Origin: Steroidobacteraceae bacterium
GTDB lineage: Bacteria; Pseudomonadota; Gammaproteobacteria; Steroidobacterales; Steroidobacteraceae
Assembly (NCBI GenBank): GCA_019683695.1
Contig: JADGHX010000022.1
Span: forward strand, 1-41,330
DNA: 41,330 nucleotides
Direction of reading: 5' to 3'
Shown: piece by piece, positions 1-9,538 of the stretch
Layout of the letters: each line of letters starts with the position of its first letter
Position numbering within the stretch: the stretch's first letter is position 1
Notes under the pieces: model-generated
Seen by the model: the letters and a program-made list of their open reading frames with translations, nothing else
What the model was told of the DNA's origin: nothing
The model's database searches: none
Position numbers and translations under genes: made by a program

Positions 1-76
1 CTTCAAACCCCTGCGCGAGCAGGCTCGAGCCCGTCATAACAACAACTCACAGGTCTCCGGGAGCTGCGCGTCATGA
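1..76 (+). other. possible 3' end of an upstream gene
   Basis: One frame is open from base 2 to a TGA at 74-76, overlapping the next start codon as ATGA. Another frame stops at a TAA at 37-39. Either could be the tail of a gene that begins outside the window. About 24 codons is too little to recognise a family, so this records only that the first gene may be coupled to an upstream one. Confidence 0.25.
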
Positions 77-666
77 ACCCGCTCAACAATCACCGTCAGT
101 CCCTCATTCTCGGCATCGTGCTGGCCGTCGTGCTGGCGCTCGTGATCCAGGGCCCGGAGTTCAACCCGGCGGGCCTCGCACGCTGGATTCACATCGTCGC
201 CGGCGTGTTCTGGATCGGGCTGCTGTACTACTTCAATGCCGTGCAGGTGCCGGCGCTCGCAGATGCCGCGGCCGACAAGGGTGGCCCGGGCGGCGCGGGC
301 ATCACGAAGTATGTCGCGCCCCGCGCCCTCTTCTGGTTCCGCTGGGCCGCGGTCGTCACCTGGCTGGCGGGCGCCTGGCTCCTCGGGCCGCGGTTCGTCC
401 CGGCCTTCACGCTGGGCCTCAGCGTCGGCGGGGACGTGTACAGCCTCATCATCGGCATCGGCGCGTGGCTCGGCACGATCATGCTGTTCAATGTCTGGGT
501 GCTCATCTGGCCGAGCCAGAAGAAGATTCTCGGCCTCACACCCGCGACGGACGCGGAGAAGGCCTCCGCGCGCAAGGTGGCGCTGTACGCCTCACGCGCG
601 AACTTCGTGCTCTCCATTCCCATGCTCCTCTGCATGGGGAGCGCAACCCATGGCCTGCCGATCTGA
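73..666 (+). CDS. PuuD-like integral membrane protein (urate hydroxylase N-terminal, DUF989 family)
   Basis: A 197-residue membrane protein with about five hydrophobic segments. It resembles the membrane domain of PuuD, the membrane-bound urate hydroxylase. Visible family motifs are HIVAGVFWIGLLYYFN near residues 38-53, WPSQKKILG near 146-154 and RANFVLSIPML near 174-184. Full-length PuuD carries a C-terminal cytochrome c domain; no CxxCH motif is present and the protein ends after the last membrane segment, so electron transfer would need a separate partner. The start follows a GGGAG about 10 bases upstream. A strong terminator follows. Family membership is fairly clear; urate as substrate is not shown, since no purine catabolism gene is nearby. 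Confidence 0.8.
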   Translation: MNPLNNHRQSLILGIVLAVVLALVIQGPEFNPAGLARWIHIVAGVFWIGLLYYFNAVQVPALADAAADKGGPGGAGITKYVAPRALFWFRWAAVVTWLAGAWLLGPRFVPAFTLGLSVGGDVYSLIIGIGAWLGTIMLFNVWVLIWPSQKKILGLTPATDAEKASARKVALYASRANFVLSIPMLLCMGSATHGLPI

Positions 667-1587
<921 letters not shown>

Positions 1588-1590
1588 TCC

Positions 1591-4272
1591 TCAGGCCACT
1601 GCGGACTTGAGCACGCGCTGGGGCTGCGCGATGCCGTAGCCCTGCGCGTAATCGATGCCGAGGCTCGTGAGCATCTGGATGATCTCGGCATTCTCGGCGA
1701 ACTCGGCGATGGTCTGCTTGCCGGTGAGATGGCCGATCTCGTTGATCGAGCGCACCATCTCCCGGTCGATGGGGTCGCGCAGGATCTCGCGCACGAAGCT
1801 GCCGTCGATCTTCAGGAAATCCACCGGGAAGTGCTTCAGATACCCGAACGAGGACAGCCCGGTTCCGAAGTCATCCAGCGCGAACTTGCAGCCCAGCTCC
1901 TTCAGCGACTGAATGAACCGGTTGGCTTGCGAGAAGCTCGCCACCGCCGCCGTCTCGGTGATCTCGAAGCAGATCTTGGAGGCATCGAGCCCGCTGCGGT
2001 GGAACTGATCGATGACGAACGGCAGGAACTTGTCGTCCCCGAGGCTCTGGCCGGAGAGGTTGATCGAGCACATCATGAGCTTCTCGCGCTCGTCCGCCTC
2101 CGATACGAGCCAGCGGAAGGCGTTCTCGATCACCCAGCGATCGATCGCCGGCGTGATGCCATAGCGCTCGGCGGCTGAAATGAAATCGTTCGGCGCCACG
2201 ATGCGCCCGTTCTCATCGCGCAGCCGGATGAGCAACTCGTAGTGCTGACCGGGATCCACCCGCTGGAGCGGCTGGATCTGCATGCGGAACAGCTCGAACC
2301 GCCCTTCTTCCAGCGCGGCATTGATGCGAGCGGCCCATTGCATCTCGCGCCGCCGGCGCATGAGCTCGATGTCGTTCTCGGCGAAGCTGTGCACGCGATT
2401 GCGGCCCCCTTCCTTCGCGGCCTGACACGCGCTGTCCGCCGCCGAGAGAATCGACGCGACGTCTTCGTTGTCCGCCGCGATGGGCACCACGCCGATGCTC
2501 GCGCCGAGCCGGAACACGCGGTCTTCCCACGTGAAGCGGAAGTTGCGCACGGCCTCGCGCAGCGCCTCCGCGGTGCGCATGGCTTCGTCGAGCGAGCAGC
2601 TCTCGAGCAGAATGCCGAACTCGTCGCCACCGAGGCGCGACAGCGTGTCCCGCCAGCGCACCTTGGATTTCAGCAGCGCGCCCACCTGCCCGAGCAGCGC
2701 ATCGCCGGCGCTGTGGCCGCAGGTGTCGTTGACGATCTTGAACTGGTCGATGTCGAGATAGCAGAGCGCGTAGGAGGCTTCGCGGGCCTTGGCGCTCTTC
2801 AGCGCCCGCTCGAGCCGCGCTTCGAACTCGCGGCGATTCACGAGGCCCGTGAGCAGGTCGTGGCTCGCGTGATACGAGAGGCGCCGGTTCAGCTCGCGGG
2901 ACTCGCTCACGTCGTGAAAGACGAGCACACCACCGGCAACGTGCCCGGAGCCATCCCGGATGGGTGCCGCCGTGCTCTCCACGTACAGCTCGTTGCCGTC
3001 CCGCCGGATGAGCAGCATGGGTCGCACGGATTTGATCGGCCGGATGCGCCGGATCGACACCGTGAGCGGATTTTCCAGCGGCTCGCACGTCTCCTCGTGG
3101 AATGCACGGAAGATCTCCTCGACCGGGCGGCCCATCGCATCCTCGAGGCGCCAGCCGGTGAGCTCTTCGGCAACGGGATTGATGTAGTCGATGGTGGAGT
3201 TCGCGTCCGTGGTGATGACGCCGTCCCCGATCGACTGCAGGGTGATCTGCGCGCTTTCCTTCTCGCGGAAGAGCGCTTCCTCGTAGATCTTGCGCTCGGT
3301 GATGTCCAGCTCCACGCCCACGAGGCGCAGCAGCCGGCCGTGCTTGTCGACACGCGCCTGCGCGCGGCTGATGACCCAGCGCCACTCGCCATTGCGGTGG
3401 CGCATGCGATGCGTGCTTTCGAAGATGGGCGTCTTGCCCGCGACGTGATCGCGAATGGCCGCCTGCACGCGCGAGAGGTCGTCCGGATGCACGAGACTGC
3501 GCCAGTCCGGCGAGCCGCGCATGTCCTCGTCCTCGTAGCCGAGCATCGCCTTCCAGCGCGGCGAGAAATAGACCTCGTTGCTCTCGACGTCGAAGTCCCA
3601 GAGCCCGTCGTTCGCCGCGGCCTGGGCGAGCGCGGTGCGCTCTTCGAGCTTGGCGAGCCGCGCCTCGATGCGGATGCGCTCGAGGCCGGTGGCGAGACTC
3701 GTGCCGATGAGCTTCAACATGAGCTGCAGGTTCACGTCCCACGCGCCACGCGGCAGGTCGTGCGCCAGACCCAGGAAGCCCGCGGGCCGCCCCTGGATGC
3801 GAAACATCACCAGCAGCACCGACCCGATCTGCAGCTCGAGGAAGCGGTGAGCCTCTGCCATCTGCTCACGACGCGGGGCGCTGGTGTCGCGCAGCTCGGA
3901 GAGCCTCAGGTGCTCGGACCGGGACTTGAGCCACGGGAACCGATCGAGACTCTCGCCACGCAGGGCTTCCGGGCGGCACTGGGCGAAGGCGCTGCGTGCC
4001 ACCTGGATGTCCTCGATCGTGGCGGGCTCCTCGGTGCCGAAGATGGCGGCGAAGGCGCAATCGCACGACGTGGCCTCCCGCAACAACTCGAGATTCGTGC
4101 GGAGGGTGGCCTCGACCTCCGGCCGGCGCATGTTCTGGAAGTCGACGGCGATCTTGGTGCAGGCGACGTCGAGACCGAGAACGGGTTTGGCGGAGCGTCC
4201 ATTCCAGGCATCGGCGGACAGGATGTCCGAAGCGGTGAACTCCGATGTCTTGTCGGGCGGCAGACTTGCCAT
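1591..4272 (-). CDS. GAF-PAS-PAS-GGDEF-EAL cyclic-di-GMP signalling protein
   Basis: A cytoplasmic, probably bifunctional, c-di-GMP enzyme of about 893 residues. Order: a GAF-like N-terminal region (about 45-200), PAS with PAC (about 205-330), second PAS (about 335-460), GGDEF (about 465-625) and EAL (about 640-890). The diguanylate cyclase signature RLGGDEF is intact. In the phosphodiesterase domain the signature glutamate is in YELLIRL (fits ExLxR), and INLSG, FEITET, the DDFGTG acid pair, LKIDGSF and AEFAE are all kept, so both activities are possible. The longest frame starts at 4344, but ATG 4272 has a GGGGAGAG Shine-Dalgarno 8-10 bases upstream and gives a better N-terminus. There are no membrane segments. 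The 207 bases upstream hold only a weak promoter candidate. Confidence 0.93.
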   Translation of the reverse strand: MASLPPDKTSEFTASDILSADAWNGRSAKPVLGLDVACTKIAVDFQNMRRPEVEATLRTNLELLREATSCDCAFAAIFGTEEPATIEDIQVARSAFAQCRPEALRGESLDRFPWLKSRSEHLRLSELRDTSAPRREQMAEAHRFLELQIGSVLLVMFRIQGRPAGFLGLAHDLPRGAWDVNLQLMLKLIGTSLATGLERIRIEARLAKLEERTALAQAAANDGLWDFDVESNEVYFSPRWKAMLGYEDEDMRGSPDWRSLVHPDDLSRVQAAIRDHVAGKTPIFESTHRMRHRNGEWRWVISRAQARVDKHGRLLRLVGVELDITERKIYEEALFREKESAQITLQSIGDGVITTDANSTIDYINPVAEELTGWRLEDAMGRPVEEIFRAFHEETCEPLENPLTVSIRRIRPIKSVRPMLLIRRDGNELYVESTAAPIRDGSGHVAGGVLVFHDVSESRELNRRLSYHASHDLLTGLVNRREFEARLERALKSAKAREASYALCYLDIDQFKIVNDTCGHSAGDALLGQVGALLKSKVRWRDTLSRLGGDEFGILLESCSLDEAMRTAEALREAVRNFRFTWEDRVFRLGASIGVVPIAADNEDVASILSAADSACQAAKEGGRNRVHSFAENDIELMRRRREMQWAARINAALEEGRFELFRMQIQPLQRVDPGQHYELLIRLRDENGRIVAPNDFISAAERYGITPAIDRWVIENAFRWLVSEADEREKLMMCSINLSGQSLGDDKFLPFVIDQFHRSGLDASKICFEITETAAVASFSQANRFIQSLKELGCKFALDDFGTGLSSFGYLKHFPVDFLKIDGSFVREILRDPIDREMVRSINEIGHLTGKQTIAEFAENAEIIQMLTSLGIDYAQGYGIAQPQRVLKSAVA

Positions 4273-4479
4273 CCGGTGTGCTCTCCCCGTGTCCGGCCGC
4301 GAATTCTCATGTCGCTCGCGGGCGTGTGCCACGACGCACGACACAGTTCACAGCTTCTGTTCTCTGTTCTCAGACGATTGCGCCGGATTCTGGCACAGTC
4401 TTTCAGGAATACAAGCTAACCTGCTGTTCGCATTTGAAGTTCCGCGAACGGCTCGTGCGAGCGATTGGACATATCGAGC

Positions 4480-6240
4480 CTAGGGAGTGGATCGCGGCGG
4501 CGTGTAGGTCAGGGCACGACTCAGGTCCCCGCGTCTGACGCATGCATCGTCCGCCGCGCCCGTCACGAGCAGCCACACATCACCGCTCGAGGTGCCAGCC
4601 GGCTGGCGTTGAGCATGCTCGAAACAGGGACTGACAGCGGATTCCGGAATGAGCAGCGTGCGTCCCGGCGCCGCGTTGAGCCACGCGGAAGCGTCGTAGG
4701 CTTCCTGCGAGCCTTCACGCCAGCGTGCATGGCCGAAGTTGACGACGGGTCTGTCGAGATAGAGCAGAAACTGCTCCTTGTAAGCCATCAAACCCAGATC
4801 CGTTCCCGGCGGAACCTGCGCGAGCATCTCGCGAGTGAACGTGCTCGCGGAGCGCTCGCCATCGATTCGCGGAGCGATACCGTAGGACCAGACCACCGCG
4901 AGCGTTGCGAACACCGTTGGCCACGCCAGCACCGGGCGTTTCCAGGCGCACACCAGCCATGCGAGCAAACCGAGTGCGGCGAAGATGCTCACGGGCGCAA
5001 GTGAATCGACTCCCGCTTCGTTGAGCGTGTTTCGCAGCCGCTGGTCTCCGACCACCGTGTCCATGACGAGCACGGCGAGCGCGCCCAGCACCAGCACTGC
5101 ACCGAGCGCGAGACTCACGCGCTGCACGCCCTTCCTCTGGAACAGCGTCGGCAGAAAAGGCGCAGCGGCGAGTGCGGTGATGGGCAATGCCGGAAAGATG
5201 TAGACGCCCCTCTTCCCGGCGCTCAACGAAAAGAACAACAAGGTGAGCAGCACCCAGGCGAGCGGCAACCCCACTCGCGCATCCCGCTCGCGGAATGCGC
5301 CGATCCACCGTGGCACCAGCCAGAACAGCAGCACGCTCAACGGTAGCCACAGTGGCGGAATCACTTCCGTGAGAAAGTAGTACCAGGGCTTCACGTGATG
5401 CCACGCCGAGGCGTATCGCTCTACGGTTTGCTGAAAGAGGATTTCGTCGCGGTAGGCGACGAGATTCGGATCGTTCCGCGTGGCCACGGCGACGAGCATC
5501 GGCATGAGCCAGATGGCGACGCCGAGCAGGAAGGCCGGCACAACGAGCGCCCACCGCGCGCCGCCCTCGATGCGCGCCAGGCCTGCGAACCCGCGCGCGC
5601 GCATGAGCGCGTACGGGATGAACACGAGCAAAGGGAGAAACCCCACGCCCTTTGTCACGACGCCCACGCCCGCCGCGAGGCCGCCCACGAAGTACCAGCC
5701 CCAAGCGGGGCCGAGCAGCAGGTGTCGCAGAAGCCCGTACATGGAGAGCGTCGTGAGCCCACACAGCACGGGGTCGATCTGCGCGCCGCGCATCGTCAGG
5801 CCGAACTGCACGCAGAAGGCCAGCATGAGTGCGCCCGCCAGTCCGGCGATGCGCCCGAACAGGCGCCGCCCGAGGTCGTACACCAACGCCACGACCGTGC
5901 ACGCCGCAACGAACGAAGGCACCAGAAACGATGCCCTGATCGAGCCTGTGAGCGCGTAGCCCAGCGCCAGCAGCCAGAAGAAGACCGGTGGCTTGTCTGC
6001 GTAGAGGTCCCCGCCAATGCGCGGGAACAGCCAGTCGCCGGTGAGCACCATGTCTCGTGCGATGAGCACGAACCGCGGCTCATCCGCAGGCCATGGCATG
6101 CGCGTGCCGAGGCCCGTGCCGACCACGAGCAGCACGGCGAGCCCGAGCCACAGGAGATCCTGAAGCTGCGCACGCTCGACGACACGCCCGGCGGGCGCGA
6201 CGCCGTTGGCAGCAGGGATCACGGGCGGCGCCTCAGGCAT
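4480..6240 (-). CDS. ArnT-like polytopic glycosyltransferase (GT83/GT39, lipid-linked sugar to lipid A or glycan)
   Basis: A 586-residue inner membrane protein with about 11-13 membrane segments in the first 440 residues and a soluble periplasmic C-terminal part. The first periplasmic loop carries the acidic DEPRF motif, followed by YADKPPVFFWL, typical of ArnT/PMT-type enzymes that move a sugar from a polyprenyl-phosphate donor. It overlaps the upstream LAB_N gene by 8 bases and ends the four-gene operon. No aminoarabinose genes (arnA, arnB, arnD) are present, so the sugar is more likely a plain hexose made on the lipid by the neighbouring GT2 enzyme. That substrate assignment is inference. 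Confidence 0.88.
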   Translation of the reverse strand: MPEAPPVIPAANGVAPAGRVVERAQLQDLLWLGLAVLLVVGTGLGTRMPWPADEPRFVLIARDMVLTGDWLFPRIGGDLYADKPPVFFWLLALGYALTGSIRASFLVPSFVAACTVVALVYDLGRRLFGRIAGLAGALMLAFCVQFGLTMRGAQIDPVLCGLTTLSMYGLLRHLLLGPAWGWYFVGGLAAGVGVVTKGVGFLPLLVFIPYALMRARGFAGLARIEGGARWALVVPAFLLGVAIWLMPMLVAVATRNDPNLVAYRDEILFQQTVERYASAWHHVKPWYYFLTEVIPPLWLPLSVLLFWLVPRWIGAFRERDARVGLPLAWVLLTLLFFSLSAGKRGVYIFPALPITALAAAPFLPTLFQRKGVQRVSLALGAVLVLGALAVLVMDTVVGDQRLRNTLNEAGVDSLAPVSIFAALGLLAWLVCAWKRPVLAWPTVFATLAVVWSYGIAPRIDGERSASTFTREMLAQVPPGTDLGLMAYKEQFLLYLDRPVVNFGHARWREGSQEAYDASAWLNAAPGRTLLIPESAVSPCFEHAQRQPAGTSSGDVWLLVTGAADDACVRRGDLSRALTYTPPRSTP

Positions 6241-6541
6241 TCCGGGCCATGCCGCCGGACTTCACATCCATGACCCAGTTGTACACCGCGACTCCCATGG
6301 GGAAGAGGTTCGAAAGCACGCCGACCGAGTCGTTCTTGCCCCAGATGAAATACGAAAGCAGCAGCGCGCTGCCGAGCATGCTCATGGTCCAGAACAGACG
6401 CGGGATCACGGGCCGCCCATGCGCGCGCGTCGCCAGCACCTGCACGACCCAGCGCCCCGCAAAAAGGAACACACCGAGATAGCCGACGATCTTCCAGGGC
6501 GTGACGACGACGCCGAACACTTCCCCGATCACCTCATTCAT
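6233..6541 (-). CDS. LAB_N domain membrane protein (lipid A biosynthesis N-terminal domain)
   Basis: A small inner membrane protein of 102 residues with three hydrophobic segments. The pattern GRWVVQ near residue 29, IPRLFWTMSMLGS near 46-58 and YFIWGKND near 64-71 matches the LAB_N domain, which is often found between a GT2 and an ArnT-like gene. Its role in such clusters is not firmly known; a flippase-like or scaffold role for the lipid-linked sugar has been suggested by analogy with small EamA/ArnE-type proteins. Its start lies 5 bases after the GT2 stop and its end overlaps the next gene. Confidence 0.85.
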   Translation of the reverse strand: MNEVIGEVFGVVVTPWKIVGYLGVFLFAGRWVVQVLATRAHGRPVIPRLFWTMSMLGSALLLSYFIWGKNDSVGVLSNLFPMGVAVYNWVMDVKSGGMARNA

Positions 6542-6546
6542 CTGCC

Positions 6547-7269
6547 TTATTCCTCACGCACGGCCAGGCCGGGCTTGTAGCGTCGCCGGAGCCACATGAC
6601 GCCGCCGATATCGACGATGCCGACCCACAATCGGTCCAGCATGCCGTACTTCGACGTGCCACGCGCCCTGGGCCGGTGATTCACCGGCACGGAAATGACT
6701 CGCCCGCCGGCGCGCTGGAACAGCGCCGGCAGGAACCGATGCATGTGATCGAACTTCGGCAGCTCGAGATAGCTGGCGCGATGCATGAGCTTGATGCCGC
6801 AGCCCGTGTCGGGTGTGCCGTCTCCCAGCAGGCACGAGCGCACCGCATTCGCGATGCGGGACTGCAGGCGGCGGAAGCTGGTGTCCTTGCGGGTGACGCG
6901 ATGGCCCTGGATCAGCACCACATCCGCGTTCGCCGGATCGAGCCGCGCGGCCATGAGCTTCGGCAGGTCCGCCGGGTCGTTCTGCCCGTCACCATCCAGC
7001 GTGCCCACCCACTCCGCGCGGGCGTGCTTCACGCCGGTGGTGACGGCAGCGCTTTGCCCGCTTCGGAAGGAATGCCGCAGCAATCGCACCTGCGGCACTT
7101 TCTCGCGGGCGCGCAGCACCGCGGCCGCGGTGTCATCCGTGCTGCCGTCATCCACGAACAGGATCTCGAAGGCGCGCCCCTTCAGCGCGATGGCGATTTC
7201 CTCCGCGAGAGGCCCGACGTTCTCGGCCTCGTTGCACACGGGAATGACAATGGAGATTTCTGGATTCAT
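6547..7269 (-). CDS. family 2 glycosyltransferase (polyprenyl-phosphate sugar synthase type)
   Basis: A 240-residue GT-A fold enzyme of the DPM1/ArnC group: EISIVIPVCNEAENV at the N-terminus, FVDDGSTDDT near residues 38-47 and the metal-binding TLDGDGQNDP near 89-98. The C-terminal RPRARGTSKYG is the typical motif of polyprenyl-phosphate sugar synthases. ArnC-type enzymes end with two membrane helices; this one has only one weak amphipathic segment, so it is the short form. It probably charges undecaprenyl phosphate with a sugar that the ArnT-like enzyme then transfers. The start overlaps the upstream acyltransferase stop by 4 bases (ATGA), indicating translational coupling. Confidence 0.9.
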   Translation of the reverse strand: MNPEISIVIPVCNEAENVGPLAEEIAIALKGRAFEILFVDDGSTDDTAAAVLRAREKVPQVRLLRHSFRSGQSAAVTTGVKHARAEWVGTLDGDGQNDPADLPKLMAARLDPANADVVLIQGHRVTRKDTSFRRLQSRIANAVRSCLLGDGTPDTGCGIKLMHRASYLELPKFDHMHRFLPALFQRAGGRVISVPVNHRPRARGTSKYGMLDRLWVGIVDIGGVMWLRRRYKPGLAVREE

Positions 7270-8021
7270 GCCGAACGCCTGCCGAGTGCCGAGCGCGCCA
7301 CGCCGTACAGCCGCTTCAGTTCCGCGGTGAGCTCATTCTGCAGCGCCTCGATGGCACCGGAATCCGTCACGCGCGGCACGTATCGCGGCGGACCGACGGC
7401 AATGGCAATTCTGGAAAACGGCACGGGGATGACGAACTTGTCCCACTTGATGAGCCACGCCCGGGAGGCCGCATACGCGATCGGCAGAATGGGACGGCCC
7501 GACATCTGGGCCAGCAGGATCGCACCCGGCTTGAACTGGAAGCGAGGCCCGCGCGGCCCATCCGGCGTGATGACGGGCGACACGCCGTGCTTGACGAGCG
7601 CTTCGTAATAATCCTTGAGCGCCCGCGCGCCGGTGGCAGTGGACGACCCGCGGATGACATGCCCCCCGAAGCGCCGGACCATCATCGCCCCGAGCTCGCC
7701 ATCGACGGAGGGGCTGATGAGCCAGCCCACCTGCAGCCCGCGCGAGCGCTGATCGACGAGGTAACGGGCCCCGAAGAGCTGGTGCTGGTGCCAATAGCAG
7801 GGGATGAGTGAGGGGTTCCGGGCGAGCGCCGCTTCGAGATGCTCATCCCCCTCGATGCGCACGATGCGGCACGTGAGCCACCAGAAACGGATGATGCCCA
7901 CCCCCAGAGGCGCCGCGACGGCGTACAGCATCCGCCGCCAGACCGTCATGCGCCGCCCGGAGCGGGTGATTCGCCGGTAGATGGAGTTGCGCAGTCCGCC
8001 GCCGGGGCCGGATTCGATCAT
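7266..8021 (-). CDS. DUF374-type lysophospholipid/lipid A acyltransferase
   Basis: A membrane-associated acyltransferase of about 251 residues. The region CYWHQHQLFGARYL carries the conserved histidine of this family; ISPSVDGE, RGSSTATG and the signature TPDGPRGPRFQFKPG follow in DUF374 order. A single N-terminal hydrophobic segment (YAVAAPLGVGIIRFWW) fits membrane anchoring. The open frame runs to 8261, but that overlaps the divergent P450 gene. ATG 8021 is preferred, with ATG 7949 as alternative; neither has a clear Shine-Dalgarno site. It is the first gene of the envelope operon. The acyl acceptor cannot be read from sequence. Confidence 0.85.
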   Translation of the reverse strand: MIESGPGGGLRNSIYRRITRSGRRMTVWRRMLYAVAAPLGVGIIRFWWLTCRIVRIEGDEHLEAALARNPSLIPCYWHQHQLFGARYLVDQRSRGLQVGWLISPSVDGELGAMMVRRFGGHVIRGSSTATGARALKDYYEALVKHGVSPVITPDGPRGPRFQFKPGAILLAQMSGRPILPIAYAASRAWLIKWDKFVIPVPFSRIAIAVGPPRYVPRVTDSGAIEALQNELTAELKRLYGVARSALGRRSA

Positions 8022-8190
8022 GGTGAGCCAGAGTGCCTGTCCGATGACTGCTCGCCTGCTGCGGCCGTGAACATTCCCCGGACAGGCTCCGGTAACGCGC
8101 GCACCGCCTGCGCGAGGCCGCGCAGTTTCCGTGATCGGACGCGGCGAAACAAGGCGTTGGCGCGCCCGGGGTCGCGCGCAGGGACTCTTG

Positions 8191-8196
8191 TAAGAT
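8191..8196 (+). promoter_or_regulatory. possible -10 element for the P450 / FAAL pair
   Basis: TAAGAT, preceded by CTTG, lies 31 bases before the P450 start in the divergent region. No good -35 hexamer is found at normal spacing, so this is only a candidate. Confidence 0.25.
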
Positions 8197-8227
8197 ACGC
8201 GCCCATTCCCGGACTCAGCTGACGCAC

Positions 8228-9538
8228 ATGACCGCTCCCGAGAAAGCCGCCCGCCACCCACCCGAGCCCGAGCTGCAGTTCGACATCGGCTCCACGGAGG
8301 ATTCCCTGGAGCGCATGCAGGAGCTGTTTGCCCGGTTCGGCGACATCTATCGTGTGTACGCCCCCGGCCGCAAATCCTACACGTACGTCATCAACCACCC
8401 GGACGACGTGAAGCGCGTGCTGGTGTCGAACCACCGCAACTACACCAAGGGCGTGGGGCTGGATCGGGTGAAGATCCTGCTCGGCAACGGCATCATGACC
8501 AGCGAGGGCGAGTTCTGGAAGCGCCAGCGCTACATGATGCAGCCGATGTTCCATCGGCGCGTCATCACGCAGTTCGCGGGCACGATCGACGAAGAGAACG
8601 AGCGCCTCATCGCCCGCTGGGAGGCGCAGGCCGCACGCGGCGAGAAGGTGAACGTCACGGACGACATGAGCGAGCTCACCCTGCAGATCGTGCTGCGCTC
8701 CATCTTCGGCCCCGATCTGGACCGCCTGGCGCAGCAGACGGGCGGCAATCCGTTCGACGTGGTGACGAAGGAGCCGGCGCGTAACCTCCAGTTCGCCTAC
8801 AAGTTCCGCCAGCTCGGCCGGGTGATCGCGGATCTGATCAAGCGCCGGCGGGAGAACGGCGAGGAGCATCCGGATTTCCTCGGCATGCTCATGAACGCGC
8901 GCGACAAGGAAACCGGCGACGGCATGAGCGAGCGCGAGCTGATCGACGAGGTGATGACACTCGTCGTGGCCGGCCACGAGACCACCGCCAGCGCGCTCAA
9001 CTGGACGTGGTACCTGCTGTCGCAACATCCCGACGTGGACGCGAAGCTGCACGCCGAGCTCGCCGCCACGCCCGAGCAGCGGGCGCCGAGCCTCACGCAG
9101 ATGGAAGCGCTCAGCTACACGAGCCAGGTGGTGAACGAGTCCCTGCGCCTGTATCCGCCCGGCTGGCTGCTCTCCCGCCGCACCATCGGGCCGGACGTGC
9201 TGTGCGGCTACGAGATTCCGGCGGGCACGAGCGTGATGCTGAGCCCTTACCTGCTCCACCGGCATCCGCGCTACTGGAAGGACCCCGATGCGTTCCGGCC
9301 GGAGCGCTTCGCACCCGAGCATGAAGCCGAACGGCCCCGCTTCGCGTACATCCCCTTCGCCGCGGGGCCGCGGCACTGTATCGGCGAAACGCTCGCCCTT
9401 TACGAAATGCTGATGCATCTGTACAAGGTCGCCCGTCGCTATCGGCTCACCTTCGTGGCCGACCGCCCCGTCGAGCTTGAAGCGCAGATCAACCTGCGTA
9501 CGCGGCATCCCCTGTACATGAGGCTGGAACGGCGCTGA
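8228..9538 (+). CDS. cytochrome P450
   Basis: A soluble bacterial P450 of 436 residues. The I-helix oxygen-activation motif AGHETT is near residue 247, the K-helix ExxR is ESLR near 302, and the heme-binding loop FAAGPRHCIGE near 377-387 has the axial cysteine at about 384. There is no N-terminal membrane anchor and no fused reductase; no ferredoxin gene is nearby. The overall look (long-chain hydroxylase-like, with GPRHCIGExLAxYEM after the heme loop) suggests a fatty acyl substrate. Its stop overlaps the next start (TGATG, one base), so P450 and acyl-AMP ligase are almost certainly made together. Oxidation of a carrier-bound acyl chain is inference from that coupling. Confidence 0.95.
   Translation: MTAPEKAARHPPEPELQFDIGSTEDSLERMQELFARFGDIYRVYAPGRKSYTYVINHPDDVKRVLVSNHRNYTKGVGLDRVKILLGNGIMTSEGEFWKRQRYMMQPMFHRRVITQFAGTIDEENERLIARWEAQAARGEKVNVTDDMSELTLQIVLRSIFGPDLDRLAQQTGGNPFDVVTKEPARNLQFAYKFRQLGRVIADLIKRRRENGEEHPDFLGMLMNARDKETGDGMSERELIDEVMTLVVAGHETTASALNWTWYLLSQHPDVDAKLHAELAATPEQRAPSLTQMEALSYTSQVVNESLRLYPPGWLLSRRTIGPDVLCGYEIPAGTSVMLSPYLLHRHPRYWKDPDAFRPERFAPEHEAERPRFAYIPFAAGPRHCIGETLALYEMLMHLYKVARRYRLTFVADRPVELEAQINLRTRHPLYMRLERR

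Noticed and set aside
2242-4419. A 725-codon plus-strand open frame opposite the GGDEF-EAL gene
   Set aside because: Long antisense frames are common in GC-rich genes. It has no recognisable domain, and the opposite strand has five clear ones.
8018-9508. A 496-codon minus-strand frame opposite the P450
   Set aside because: The P450 motifs on the plus strand are complete, and this frame has no domain pattern.
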